Positions 49,955 to 58,335 of a DNA stretch of 64,000 bases are shown here, one piece after another. Under the pieces are notes generated by a model. The model was not told where the DNA came from, ran no database searches, and was given only the letters and a program-made list of their open reading frames with translations. A program made the position numbers and the translations under genes. The DNA comes from Chloroflexota bacterium (GTDB taxonomy: Bacteria; Chloroflexota; UBA11872). Positions within the stretch are counted from its first letter, which is position 1, and each line of letters starts with the position of its first letter. The stretch spans positions 62,001 through 126,000 of the forward strand of contig JAPOYR010000011.1 in the NCBI GenBank assembly GCA_026706485.1. The letters are read 5' to 3'.

Positions 49955-50985
49955 CTCCAGTGATTGACACACACGCCCATCTCATCGACCGGCAGGAGCC
50001 CGGCTACGAAGGGGTGGCGCACAAGTGGGGCGGCGCGCGTTGGGGCGGGGGCGTTGACGACCTGCTCGGGCAGATGGACCAGGCCGGCATCGACTACGCC
50101 TGCCTGCTCACGTCCACGATCATCGACGTGATGGAGCACTTTCACCCTGATGTCCGCGACGACATCCTGGTCAGCTTCGATCCGTTCATCAACAAGGCCT
50201 GCTACTGGCGCGACTGGGCGGCGCACAAAGATCGCTTCTTCCTGTTTGCCGACTCCATCGATCCGCGCGTGCCGGGCTACGTGGAGCGGGCGGCGCGCGA
50301 CCTGGACAACGGCGCGACGGGTCTCAAGATCCTGCCCGCCTTCACAAACTCGACCATCGACGAGCCGGGGTGGCGGCCCATCTTCGAGCTGATGTCGGAC
50401 CGGCAGGTGCCGTGCATCATCGATCTCTCGTATTGGTATCTGCATTTCCCATGGTTTGCGCCGCGGCTTGTCGGGAAATACCGATCGTTTGGAGAATTCG
50501 CCGAGACCGTCCACACGGTGGCCGAGGCGTATCCGGACGTGCGGATGGAGATCACGCACTACGGGACGCCAATCCTCAGGCGAAACGAGCTCAAGAGCAT
50601 TCAATATGGCGAGGCCGAGCCAAAAGCACTCGCCGATGGAGAAATCGATTACGAGCTGCTGCAAGGGCCGATCGACATGATCGCGCCGCACCAAAACCTG
50701 TTTTGCGGGCTATCGGCTTATCAACATGTCATCCCCGCAACCGAGGCGTATCCCTACCGCAGCGCGCTGCGGATCGTTGAAGTGCTGACGCAAGGACTCG
50801 GCGCCGACCGGATCATCTTTGGCACCGATTGGCCCTATTTGGGGCACGTGGGATATCCAGAGCTCATCAGGTCGATTCGCGAGGCGCCGTTCCTCAGCCC
50901 CGAGGAGTCGGCCATGATCCTGGGTGGGACCGCGTGCCGGTTCCTGTGGGGAGATGATCCGGATGCGTATCCGGCGGGACGCTGA
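49951..50985 (+). CDS. Amidohydrolase family protein (amidohydrolase 2/TIM-barrel)
   Basis: The 344-residue protein starts at an ATG overlapping the M20 stop (ATGA). It begins TPVIDTHAHLID, the HxH metal site, and continues GLKILPAFTNSTIDEPGW, ITHYGTP (His) and FGTDWPYLGHVGYPE, with the C-terminal metal or catalytic Asp. This is the amidohydrolase 2 layout (decarboxylases, lactonases and hydrolases with one metal). It likely acts downstream of the M20 enzyme on an imported amide or aromatic acid. Substrate cannot be specified. A much longer frame starting at 49777 overlaps the upstream gene and is not preferred. Confidence 0.84.
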   Translation: MTPVIDTHAHLIDRQEPGYEGVAHKWGGARWGGGVDDLLGQMDQAGIDYACLLTSTIIDVMEHFHPDVRDDILVSFDPFINKACYWRDWAAHKDRFFLFADSIDPRVPGYVERAARDLDNGATGLKILPAFTNSTIDEPGWRPIFELMSDRQVPCIIDLSYWYLHFPWFAPRLVGKYRSFGEFAETVHTVAEAYPDVRMEITHYGTPILRRNELKSIQYGEAEPKALADGEIDYELLQGPIDMIAPHQNLFCGLSAYQHVIPATEAYPYRSALRIVEVLTQGLGADRIIFGTDWPYLGHVGYPELIRSIREAPFLSPEESAMILGGTACRFLWGDDPDAYPAGR

Positions 50986-51011
50986 GGCGCTAGGCGCGGC
51001 GGGCTAGCGTG

Positions 51012-52064
51012 ATGCCAGCGGCTGGAACGGGAACCACGGCGGGACCTACGGAGGATTCTGCCGTGGCCGGCTCCGCGCAGCATCCAGACGAGCGTCCTCG
51101 GAGCGACTCCGTGCTGCTGAGCGTCGAGAACCTGCGCACGCAATTCCATACCAAGAATGGACTCGTGCGAGCGGTCAATGGCGTGTCGTTCTCCATCCGT
51201 CGCGGTGAGGTCGTCGGCATTGTCGGCGAGTCGGGCTGCGGCAAGAGCGTCACCGCGCTTTCGATCCTCGGCCTGATCCGGCCACCGGGCGAAATCGTGT
51301 CCGGACGCGTGCTGTTCGAGGGACAGGACCTGGTCGGCGCGTCCAGCGGGACGCTGCGCCAGATTCGGGGCAAGGAGATCGCCATGATCTTCCAGAACCC
51401 CCTCAGCTCGCTCAACCCCGTGCTCACCATCGGCTTCCAGATCCAGGAAGCGATCCTCGAACACGATCGGATCGGTCGCCGCGCGGCCCGCGAGCGCGCG
51501 CTGGACTTGCTGCAGCGCGTGGGGATTCCGGAGGCCGAACGCCGCCTGCACCAATATCCCCATCAATTCAGCGGCGGGATGGCCCAGCGCGCCATGATCG
51601 CCATGGCGCTGGCCAATCGGCCCAAACTCCTCATCGCCGACGAACCGACAACCGCGCTCGATGTCACCATCCAGGCCCAGATCATCCGGCTGCTCCATCG
51701 CCTGAGCGGTGAGCTCGGGATGGCCGTCTTGTTCATCACTCACAACATGGGCCTGGTGGCGGAGAACTGCCACCAAACGCTGGTGATGTACGCGGGCAAG
51801 ATCGCCGAATCCGGCGCAACCAACGACCTGTTCGCGAGGCCGCTCCACCCGTATACGCAGGCGCTCCTGGCCTGTGTGCCCGAAGTCAAGGGCGAGCGCC
51901 ACGATCTCATTCCGCTCGAAGGGTTTCCGCCGGACCTGACGGTTGAAAGCCGCAGCTGCGCATTCGAGCCCCGCTGCGCCCAACGCTTCGACCGATGCCC
52001 GATCGAGGATCCGGAGCCCCGCGGCGTCGAGCCCGGGCACTCGGTTCGCTGCCACCTGTACTGA
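51012..52064 (+). CDS. Dpp/Opp-type importer ATP-binding protein (DppD-like)
   Basis: The ~350-residue ATPase has Walker A GIVGESGCGKSVTALS, Q-loop MIFQNPLSSLNPV, signature HQFSGGMAQRAMIA, Walker B LLIADEPTTALDVT and the H-loop LFITHNMGL. The C-terminus has the oligopeptide-ABC extension with the Cys cluster CAFEPRCAQRFDRCP, which binds an Fe-S cluster in DppD-type proteins. The start is ambiguous: ATG at 51012 precedes a ~33-residue Pro/Asp-rich leader, while a GTG at 51111 would begin directly at the domain. It precedes its partner ATPase with a one-base overlap. Confidence 0.9.
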   Translation: MPAAGTGTTAGPTEDSAVAGSAQHPDERPRSDSVLLSVENLRTQFHTKNGLVRAVNGVSFSIRRGEVVGIVGESGCGKSVTALSILGLIRPPGEIVSGRVLFEGQDLVGASSGTLRQIRGKEIAMIFQNPLSSLNPVLTIGFQIQEAILEHDRIGRRAARERALDLLQRVGIPEAERRLHQYPHQFSGGMAQRAMIAMALANRPKLLIADEPTTALDVTIQAQIIRLLHRLSGELGMAVLFITHNMGLVAENCHQTLVMYAGKIAESGATNDLFARPLHPYTQALLACVPEVKGERHDLIPLEGFPPDLTVESRSCAFEPRCAQRFDRCPIEDPEPRGVEPGHSVRCHLY

Positions 52065-53035
52065 TGACTGCCAGTCCCGAGCCCCTGCTTCAAGTTCAAG
52101 GCGTGGTCAAGGTCTTCGACCTCCCGCATCGAGGCTTCTTCGGGGCGGCGCGCCGACTGCGCGCCCTGGCCGGGGTCAGCCTCGACATCTACGCCGAAGA
52201 GACCCTGGGCTTGGTCGGCGAAAGCGGCTGTGGCAAGACCACCCTGGGCCGCATCATCGTCCGACTCGAGACAGCCACTGAAGGCCGCGTGCTGTTTCGC
52301 GGTCGCGAGGTGCACGCTGGGTCCGGGACCGCCAGCCACGAGGACCGGCGGTCCATCCAGATGGTTTTCCAGGACGCGACCGGATCGCTCAACCCGCGTC
52401 GTCGCGTGCGCGACATCGTGAGTCTGCCGGTCCAGGCCGGCGGCGTGGTGGCCTCCAGCCTGGTCGATGACCATGTGAGCCAGGTGCTCGAGGAAGTTGG
52501 GCTGCCGAGTGAACTCGGCGGCCGCTACCCAGGACAGCTGAGCGGCGGTCAGCAGCAGCGGGTGGCGCTGGCGCGCGCCATTGCCCTGGAACCCGCGGTT
52601 CTCGTCGCCGACGAGCCGCTCTCCGCGCTCGATGTGTCGGTGCAGGCGCAGATTCTGCGGCTGCTGGAGCGCATTCGCGAGCGCCGGCATCTCGCCATGC
52701 TCTTCGTCTCGCACGACTTGGCGGTTGTGCGCTACCTGTGCGATCGCGTCGCCGTCATGTACCTGGGCCGAATCGTCGAATCGGGCCCGGTCGACCAGGT
52801 GTTCGAGCATCCGCGTCATCCTTACACGGTGGCGCTGCTTTCGGCGGTTCCCAGCACCCGCCGGCGGACGGACGTCCCGATAGAGCTGGCGGGCGAAGTG
52901 CCCAGCGCGGCAGACATCCCGCCCGGCTGCCCCTTCCATCCACGGTGCTGGAAGGCGCAGGACAAGTGCCGCACCGTGCTCCCGCAGCTCGACCCGCTCG
53001 ATCGGGCGCACGTCGCGTGCCATTTCCCGGAGTAG
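52064..53035 (+). CDS. Dpp/Opp-type importer ATP-binding protein (DppF-like)
   Basis: The 323-residue ATPase has a DppF-type insertion (DLPHRGFFGAARRLRALAGV) before Walker A (LVGESGCGKTTLGRI). It has Q-loop MVFQDATGSLNPRRRV, signature GQLSGGQQQRVALARA, Walker B VLVADEPLSALDVS and H-loop LFVSHDLAVVRY. The C-terminal cysteine motif is CPFHPRCWKAQDKCR. It starts at an ATG within the stop of the DppD-like gene (TGATG) and ends the first importer operon. Confidence 0.9.
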   Translation: MTASPEPLLQVQGVVKVFDLPHRGFFGAARRLRALAGVSLDIYAEETLGLVGESGCGKTTLGRIIVRLETATEGRVLFRGREVHAGSGTASHEDRRSIQMVFQDATGSLNPRRRVRDIVSLPVQAGGVVASSLVDDHVSQVLEEVGLPSELGGRYPGQLSGGQQQRVALARAIALEPAVLVADEPLSALDVSVQAQILRLLERIRERRHLAMLFVSHDLAVVRYLCDRVAVMYLGRIVESGPVDQVFEHPRHPYTVALLSAVPSTRRRTDVPIELAGEVPSAADIPPGCPFHPRCWKAQDKCRTVLPQLDPLDRAHVACHFPE

Positions 53036-53446
53036 GCCGGTAGGGGCCTCGAAGTCAGAGTCCCGCACGTCACCGACCCCGAGCCGCATGATCGCGACCG
53101 CCCACACCCAGAATTGAACCAGGGACCTCGTCCTTGCCAAGGATTTCGCTGCCAGCGCTGTGGCACCCACCGGTAGACCCCGAGCGAATCGCGCCAAACT
53201 ATGGTGTGGTGGGTTTTCGGCAGTCTCTGGTTGCCCCGCTCGAGCGACCCGAAAGGGCGTGCAGGCGACTTGGATGTGTCTGAAATCCCCCTCAGCGACC
53301 GTGGACACGACCCGATAGTCGCCGCAAACGGAAGACCCATGCGCCCTGAGTCAGCATGAATCATTATCTCGTTCCCGAAATTCTTGACAGCTGAATAGTT
53401 CGGGTGCCATATTCAGCATGTCATCTGATGACCCAATGACCTCAAG
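53036..53446. other. Intergenic region with degraded tRNA-like sequence and promoter
   Basis: No gene is supported. On the minus strand, around 53100-53145, a T-arm-like CCTGG TTCAATT CTGGG and a loop TTGGCAA between TCC and GGA resemble the 3' half of a tRNA with anticodon GGC. The 5' acceptor strand and a normal D-arm are missing, so it is not called a tRNA. The last 60 bases hold the promoter and palindromes of the GntR gene. Confidence 0.45.
53384..53432 (+). promoter_or_regulatory. GntR promoter with two palindromes (likely autoregulatory operator)
   Basis: TTGACA (53384-53389) and CATATT (53408-53413) with an 18-base spacer form a good sigma-70 promoter. CTGAATA (53391-53397) and TATTCAG (53410-53416), 12 bases apart, are a perfect inverted repeat covering the spacer and -10. 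A second perfect palindrome GTCATC T GATGAC follows at 53420-53432. Binding of a FadR-type dimer here would block RNA polymerase. Confidence 0.7.
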
Positions 53447-54271
53447 ATGGCGCGGCCGATTCGATCCCGTCTGCATGACGAAGTCGTGGTGGCGTATACC
53501 GGCCGCATCGTGCGGGAAGAGCTAGCTCCCGGCGACTTTCTCCCCCCCGAGCCCATCATGGGCGACGAGTTCGGGATCAGCCGCGCGGTCGTGCGAGAGG
53601 CCCTTCGGATCCTCGCCGCTCGCGGCCTGGTGGGAGTTCACCACGGCATCGGCACGATCGTGCGCGAGCCGCATGACTGGAACGTTCTCGATCCTGGGGT
53701 CACCGAGGCGTTTCACGAGAGTCCACAGTTTCCCGCGCTGGTGGACGAGATGCTCGAAGCGCGCCGCGCGGTTGAGGTCCAGGCAGCGGCGCTCGCGGCG
53801 CAGCACGCCGTGCCGGAACACAAACGCAGGATCGATGAAGCGCTGGCGGCAATCCCCACGGCAATTGGCGACGATCCGATGCTCTTCAACCAGCGGGACA
53901 TCGAGCTCCACGCGGCAATCCTCGAGGCGACGGAAAACCGTTTTCTCTACCGTGCGCTCTCGCCGCTGTTTCCGCTGCTGCGAACCGTAATCCGGCTATC
54001 CACGCAGGGGAGCGAATCGGACCCCGTGGCCTACGCCGCCCAATCTCACGCTGAGATCGTCGCCGCCATCACTCGCGAGGACGCCGACGCGGCCGCGGAT
54101 GCAATGTCGCGACACCTTTCGCGGACCGAGTCCGACATTCGCCGCGCGATGAATCGACTCCTTGACGAGTCGGAAGACGGAGGGCGGATTCGCGCCGGCC
54201 GGCGGCCGAACGCGATCAAATCGATGGACCAGTCGCTAGTGCTGGAAGGAGGCGCCCATCGCGAAGCCTGA
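53447..54271 (+). CDS. GntR-family (FadR-type) transcriptional regulator
   Basis: The 274-residue regulator has an N-terminal winged helix-turn-helix (IVREELAPGDFLPPEPIMGD, then EFGISRAVVREALRILAARG and VHHGIGTIVRE). A C-terminal all-helical FCD ligand domain follows (RRAVEVQAAALAAQHA, DIELHAAILEATENRFLYRA, SHAEIVAAITREDADAAADA). The Asp/His residues in the FCD helices are the usual metal and ligand site, which in relatives binds carboxylic acids or amino acids. It precedes the second importer/hydantoinase operon in the same direction and probably controls it in response to the substrate or a product. Its own promoter carries matching palindromes. Confidence 0.88.
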   Translation: MARPIRSRLHDEVVVAYTGRIVREELAPGDFLPPEPIMGDEFGISRAVVREALRILAARGLVGVHHGIGTIVREPHDWNVLDPGVTEAFHESPQFPALVDEMLEARRAVEVQAAALAAQHAVPEHKRRIDEALAAIPTAIGDDPMLFNQRDIELHAAILEATENRFLYRALSPLFPLLRTVIRLSTQGSESDPVAYAAQSHAEIVAAITREDADAAADAMSRHLSRTESDIRRAMNRLLDESEDGGRIRAGRRPNAIKSMDQSLVLEGGAHREA

Positions 54272-54496
54272 GAGGTAAATGGCCGACGTTCGGGATTGTG
54301 ACGACGACCAAGGCGCAGGAGTCGATGGCTCTCGGCCAGATCGAGGAAATGTGGCGGGAACTCAGGCGCTCTGCCAGCCGCCCACCGGCGGGCAGAACGA
54401 GCGTTTTTGTACCCGAGAAGATTTACGGCGCAGCGAGAGACTCCCACCCCTGATGCGGGTCGCGCACACCCGACGGCGTTGATTGGGAGGTTGGAG

Positions 54497-56254
54497 ATGC
54501 ATGCGAAATTGATGTCCCGACGACAGGCCCTTCGAGCCGCGATTCTCGGAACGGCCGGAATGGGAGCAGCCGCCGTCTTGGCTGCCTGTGGCGAAGAAAA
54601 AGTTGTCGAAAAGGTCGTGACGCAGGAGGTGATCAAGGAAGTCGAGGTCATCAAGGAAGTTCCAGTTGAAGTCATGGTCCCCGGAGGCGCCGAGGAGCAG
54701 GTCTTGCGTTTCGGTACTTCGGCGGAAATGGGCTCCTTGGACAACCAGGCCGACCCGAACTCCGAGCCGAGCCGGGCGGTGATCGCCAACATCCTCGAGA
54801 ACCTGACGCGCTACGGCTACAAGGCCACGAGCAAGGGAACCCGCACGAAGGACCACAACTCGGTGGTGCCGTGGCTGGCCGAGGGCTACGAGATTGCAGA
54901 CGACGCCAAATCCGTCACCTATCGGCTACGCCAGGGAATCACCTTCGGTGACGGCACGCCGCTGACGGCCCAGGACGTCGCCTACAGCATGGAGCGATCG
55001 CTCACCATTCCCGGAATTCCGGCCTTCATTCTGGGCGTGATCGGCAACTTCACGGCGGAGACCAAGCCGGAAGTCATCGACGACATGACCGTGAAGATGC
55101 ACCTCACCCCAGGGGCAAATTCGTTCACCATTCTGTCAGCGACCGAGATGGGCCCATATGCGCCGATCATGAACAGCAAGGCGCTGCAGGCCCACGCGAC
55201 CAGCAACGATCCCTGGGCGCAGGAGTGGGCGGCGACCGTGGAGGGCGCGGCGTCAATCGGCACCGGCCCTTGGATTGTCGAGGAGTTCGAGTCGACGCGC
55301 TTCCTCTTGCGCGGCCGGCAGGACTACTGGGGCGGCTCCGACTACTCGGCCCGGCCCGCCGTCGGGGCGATCGAGGGCACCGTGATCACCGATGCCACCC
55401 AGCGGGCGCTGCTGCTGCGCGAGGGCGCCATCGACATGACGGAACAACTCCTGCTAAAGGATTTGAAGGAGTTTGACGACGATCCGGCCTTCACCGTGCA
55501 TCACGCTCCGGGCAGCGAGCATCACTACCTGGCGCTGAACATGAGCGAGCCGCCGTTCGACGACGTGCGCGTGCGTCAGGCGCTCAACCACGCCCTGCCG
55601 CGACAGCAGCTCGTCGACCAGTTGACGTTTGGGTTCGCCCGCGCCGCCGAGGGTCCGGTGCCGTCAATCTGCTTTGGCTACCAGCCGTACTACCAGCAGT
55701 ACGAATACAACCTGGACAAGGCCAGACAGCTGATCCAGGACGCCGGCCACTCGGATGGCTTCAGCTTCACCGTGAGCCAGGACGAGAGCTCGGCCATTCA
55801 AGGGCAGGCTCTCCAGGTGCTGGCGGGCGAGCTGAGCAAGATCAACGTCAACATGGAGATCCAGCGGCTCTCGTCGGCGGCGGTGTTGGAGGGTTGCGAC
55901 CTGCGAGAGGATGGGACCCAGCAGGCCCAGTGCGTCGCGGCGACCATGAACTGGCCGCCCCTGATTTTCGACGCGGCCTATTTCATGATCTTCGGCTACA
56001 AGTCCGACTCGCGATCCAACTGGAGCCGGTGGGGCACGTCGGAGACCGACGACCTGATTACGGCTGCCGTGGCGGAGTTGGATGCGTCGAGCAAGTTCGA
56101 GCAGGTCGCCGAGATCCAGCAGCGCATCGCCGACCAATCGCCGCGCGTGCCGTTCCTGGACGTCGACTCACACGTGGTCAGCACGAACAACGTGGAGGAC
56201 GTCCGCATCATGGACGTGTGGCCGCGGTTCGAGGACATCCGTGTGACGAGTTGA
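54497..56254 (+). CDS. Peptide-type ABC transporter substrate-binding lipoprotein
   Basis: The 585-residue protein starts at the ATG at 54497, after GGGAGGTTGGAG. It has a twin-arginine-like SRRQALRAA and lipobox LAAC (Cys31). A short Val/Glu/Lys linker (about residues 33-56) follows, shorter than in the other binding protein here. The SBP_bac_5 domain has GSLDNQADPNSEPSRAVIAN, VVPWLAEGYEIADDAKSVTY, GTGPWIVEEFESTRF and VRVRQALNHALPRQQLVDQL. It should bind the substrate of the hydantoinase operon and hand it to the permeases at 56415 and 57433. Confidence 0.9.
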   Translation: MHAKLMSRRQALRAAILGTAGMGAAAVLAACGEEKVVEKVVTQEVIKEVEVIKEVPVEVMVPGGAEEQVLRFGTSAEMGSLDNQADPNSEPSRAVIANILENLTRYGYKATSKGTRTKDHNSVVPWLAEGYEIADDAKSVTYRLRQGITFGDGTPLTAQDVAYSMERSLTIPGIPAFILGVIGNFTAETKPEVIDDMTVKMHLTPGANSFTILSATEMGPYAPIMNSKALQAHATSNDPWAQEWAATVEGAASIGTGPWIVEEFESTRFLLRGRQDYWGGSDYSARPAVGAIEGTVITDATQRALLLREGAIDMTEQLLLKDLKEFDDDPAFTVHHAPGSEHHYLALNMSEPPFDDVRVRQALNHALPRQQLVDQLTFGFARAAEGPVPSICFGYQPYYQQYEYNLDKARQLIQDAGHSDGFSFTVSQDESSAIQGQALQVLAGELSKINVNMEIQRLSSAAVLEGCDLREDGTQQAQCVAATMNWPPLIFDAAYFMIFGYKSDSRSNWSRWGTSETDDLITAAVAELDASSKFEQVAEIQQRIADQSPRVPFLDVDSHVVSTNNVEDVRIMDVWPRFEDIRVTS

Positions 56255-56277
56255 GGCGCGATTCGGGGAAGTCTCCC

Positions 56278-56316
56278 GGGCGAGGGTCTTGCCAAACAGG
56301 GGGAAGGCCCTCGCCC
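56278..56316 (+). terminator. Hairpin between binding-protein and permease genes of the second importer
   Basis: GGGCGAGGG and CCCTCGCCC form a perfect 9-bp stem around a 21-base loop, starting 24 bases after the binding-protein stop. It occupies the same position as the hairpin at 46582-46611 in the first operon, though the sequences differ. Confidence 0.6.
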
Positions 56317-56414
56317 ATCCCCAGCGTTTCCCGCAGCGCCGTGTCGCTGCACGGCTCGACCAGTTTGGCTGATTGCGGTCGTGGAAGGGTGCGAGATCAG
56401 GAGATGCGAGCACG

Positions 56415-57431
56415 ATGACGCGACGACGATATTTGGCGCGGCGGCTGGCGCTGCTGGTGCTCGTCGTCTTCGGCATCTCGATCGTCGCATTCCTCCTGGT
56501 GCACGTGCTCCCCGGCGACCCCGCGCGTTCGCGGCTGGGGGTCTTCGCCACGGAGGAGCTCATACAGCTGAAGCGGGCCGAGATGGGGCTCGACAAGTCG
56601 CTGCCGGAGCAATACGTCACCTACATGGGCAACGTGTTTCGGGGGGATCTTGGAGATTCCTGGCGCACCCACAATCCGGTGGCCGAGGACTTCGTCGAAC
56701 GGTTCCCGGCGACCATTGAGCTGGCCCTCGCCGCGTTGCTGATCGCCGTGGTGCTGGGTGTTTCCCTCGGCGTCGCCGCCGCGCTTCGGCGCAACGGTCC
56801 GTTCGATCACCTGGCCACGTTGCTCGGCATCCTGGGCATCTCCGCGCCGGTGTTTTGGATCGGCCTGCTCCTGATCATCGCGTTCGTGACCCAGCTGCAC
56901 CTCCTGCCGGCGCCGCTGGGCCGACTGGCATCGGACGTGGAGGCGCCCGCGCAGATCACGGGTCTCTACGTGGTCGACAGCCTGCTGACCGCCAATTGGG
57001 AGGCCCTGAGATCGAGCCTGCTCTATCTGGTGCTGCCGGCCGTCACGCTGGGCATCCTGCCGCTGGCGCCGATCACGCGCATGACGCGCGCCGCGATGAT
57101 CGAGGCTCTGGATTCGGACTTCGTGCGCACAGCGCGAGCGTTGGGTCTCTCGCGCATGCAAGTCGTGGTCAAGATCGCCTTGCGCAACGCATTGATTCCG
57201 GTGGTTTCCATGGTGGGCCTGCAGCTCGGCTACCTGGTTGGGGGCGCGGTGCTGGTTGAGATCGTTTTCACCTGGAGCGGTATTGGGCTCTATCTCTACC
57301 GCAGCGTGATCGGGCTCGACTTTGCACCTATCCAGAGCCTGGTCCTCGTCGTGGGGGTCTTGTTCGCGCTGATCAACCTGGCGGTCGACATGCTCTACTT
57401 CGCCATCGATCCGCGGATCCGAGTGCGCTGA
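56415..57431 (+). CDS. Dpp/Opp-type ABC importer permease (DppB-like)
   Basis: The 338-residue protein begins RRYLARRLALLVLVVFGISI with HVLPGDPARSRLG, the DppB N-terminal signature. It has six hydrophobic segments. The EAA coupling loop is FVRTARALGLSRMQVVVKIA followed by LRNALIPVVS. I chose the ATG at 56415; an in-frame ATG at 56373 would add 14 polar residues. It is followed one base later by the DppC-like gene. Confidence 0.9.
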   Translation: MTRRRYLARRLALLVLVVFGISIVAFLLVHVLPGDPARSRLGVFATEELIQLKRAEMGLDKSLPEQYVTYMGNVFRGDLGDSWRTHNPVAEDFVERFPATIELALAALLIAVVLGVSLGVAAALRRNGPFDHLATLLGILGISAPVFWIGLLLIIAFVTQLHLLPAPLGRLASDVEAPAQITGLYVVDSLLTANWEALRSSLLYLVLPAVTLGILPLAPITRMTRAAMIEALDSDFVRTARALGLSRMQVVVKIALRNALIPVVSMVGLQLGYLVGGAVLVEIVFTWSGIGLYLYRSVIGLDFAPIQSLVLVVGVLFALINLAVDMLYFAIDPRIRVR

Positions 57432-57432
57432 C

Positions 57433-58335
57433 GTGGCCACCGCCGAACTCTCCCCGAGCCGACGACGCGGTGCTCTCGATGTGTCGGGCCGGCGCGTTGC
57501 CGCCGTGTGGTATCAGCTGAGCCAGAACACGCTCACGGTCGTCGGTCTGACGCTGATTGCGATCGTGGTGGTGTTCGCCATTTTCGCGCCCCTGATCGCT
57601 CCGGCGAATCCGGTGAGCGGCGACCTGCTCAACACCACGCAACCGCCTTCGTCGGAACACCTCATGGGCACGGATCAGTTCGGCCGTGACATCTTCTCGC
57701 GGGTGGTGCACGGGGCGCGGGTCGACCTGGCGGTAGCGGGCATCGTGGTGTCCGTCGCCTTCGTGATGAGCGTGGTGCTGGGCGCCCTGGCCGGGTTCGC
57801 CGGTCGGGTGGCGGACGAACTGGTCATGCGAGCCATGGATGTCGTGTTTTCGTTTCCGCCGTTGATTCTGGCCATCGGCATCGCAGTGACGATCCAGCAA
57901 GGCGGCATGCTCAGCTTGGTGGTGGCGCTGACGGTCATTGCCATTCCACCAATGGTGCGGATCACGCGGGCCGAGATTCTCCACCGCAAAGAGAGTCTCT
58001 ATGTGGAAGCTGCCCGCGCCATCGGCAGCTCACCGCTACGGGTGCTCGCGGTTCACTTGGTGCCCAACTCGCTGCCGCCGCTGGTGGTGCAAGCCACGTT
58101 GACGTTTGGCTACGTGATCCTGGAAACGGCCGGGCTGAGCTTCATAGGCGTCGGCGTCAAACCGCCGGCGCCCGAGTGGGGAATCATGGTGAGTGAGGGT
58201 TCGCCTTACGTCCGCACGGGCGAGTGGTGGATCTCGCTGTTTCCCGGGCTGATGATCTTCGTGACCGTGCTCGGGTTCAACCTGGTCGGCAACGGCTTGC
58301 TGGACGTGCTCAACCCCCGGCGGCGCCGACAATGA
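57433..58335 (+). CDS. Dpp/Opp-type ABC importer permease (DppC-like)
   Basis: The 300-residue protein starts at a GTG immediately after the previous stop. GTDQFGRDIFSRVVHGARVD is the DppC/OppC motif after the first span. The EAA loop is YVEAARAIGSSPLRVLAVHL followed by VPNSLPP. GLSFIGVGVKPPAPEWGIMV is the C-terminal signature. It ends overlapping the next ATPase start by 4 bases. Confidence 0.9.
   Translation: MATAELSPSRRRGALDVSGRRVAAVWYQLSQNTLTVVGLTLIAIVVVFAIFAPLIAPANPVSGDLLNTTQPPSSEHLMGTDQFGRDIFSRVVHGARVDLAVAGIVVSVAFVMSVVLGALAGFAGRVADELVMRAMDVVFSFPPLILAIGIAVTIQQGGMLSLVVALTVIAIPPMVRITRAEILHRKESLYVEAARAIGSSPLRVLAVHLVPNSLPPLVVQATLTFGYVILETAGLSFIGVGVKPPAPEWGIMVSEGSPYVRTGEWWISLFPGLMIFVTVLGFNLVGNGLLDVLNPRRRRQ

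Noticed and set aside
53095-53165. A tRNA-Ala gene on the minus strand
   Set aside because: The T-arm and anticodon loop look right, but the D-loop would have only 3 bases and the acceptor stem does not pair, so it is not annotated as a tRNA.
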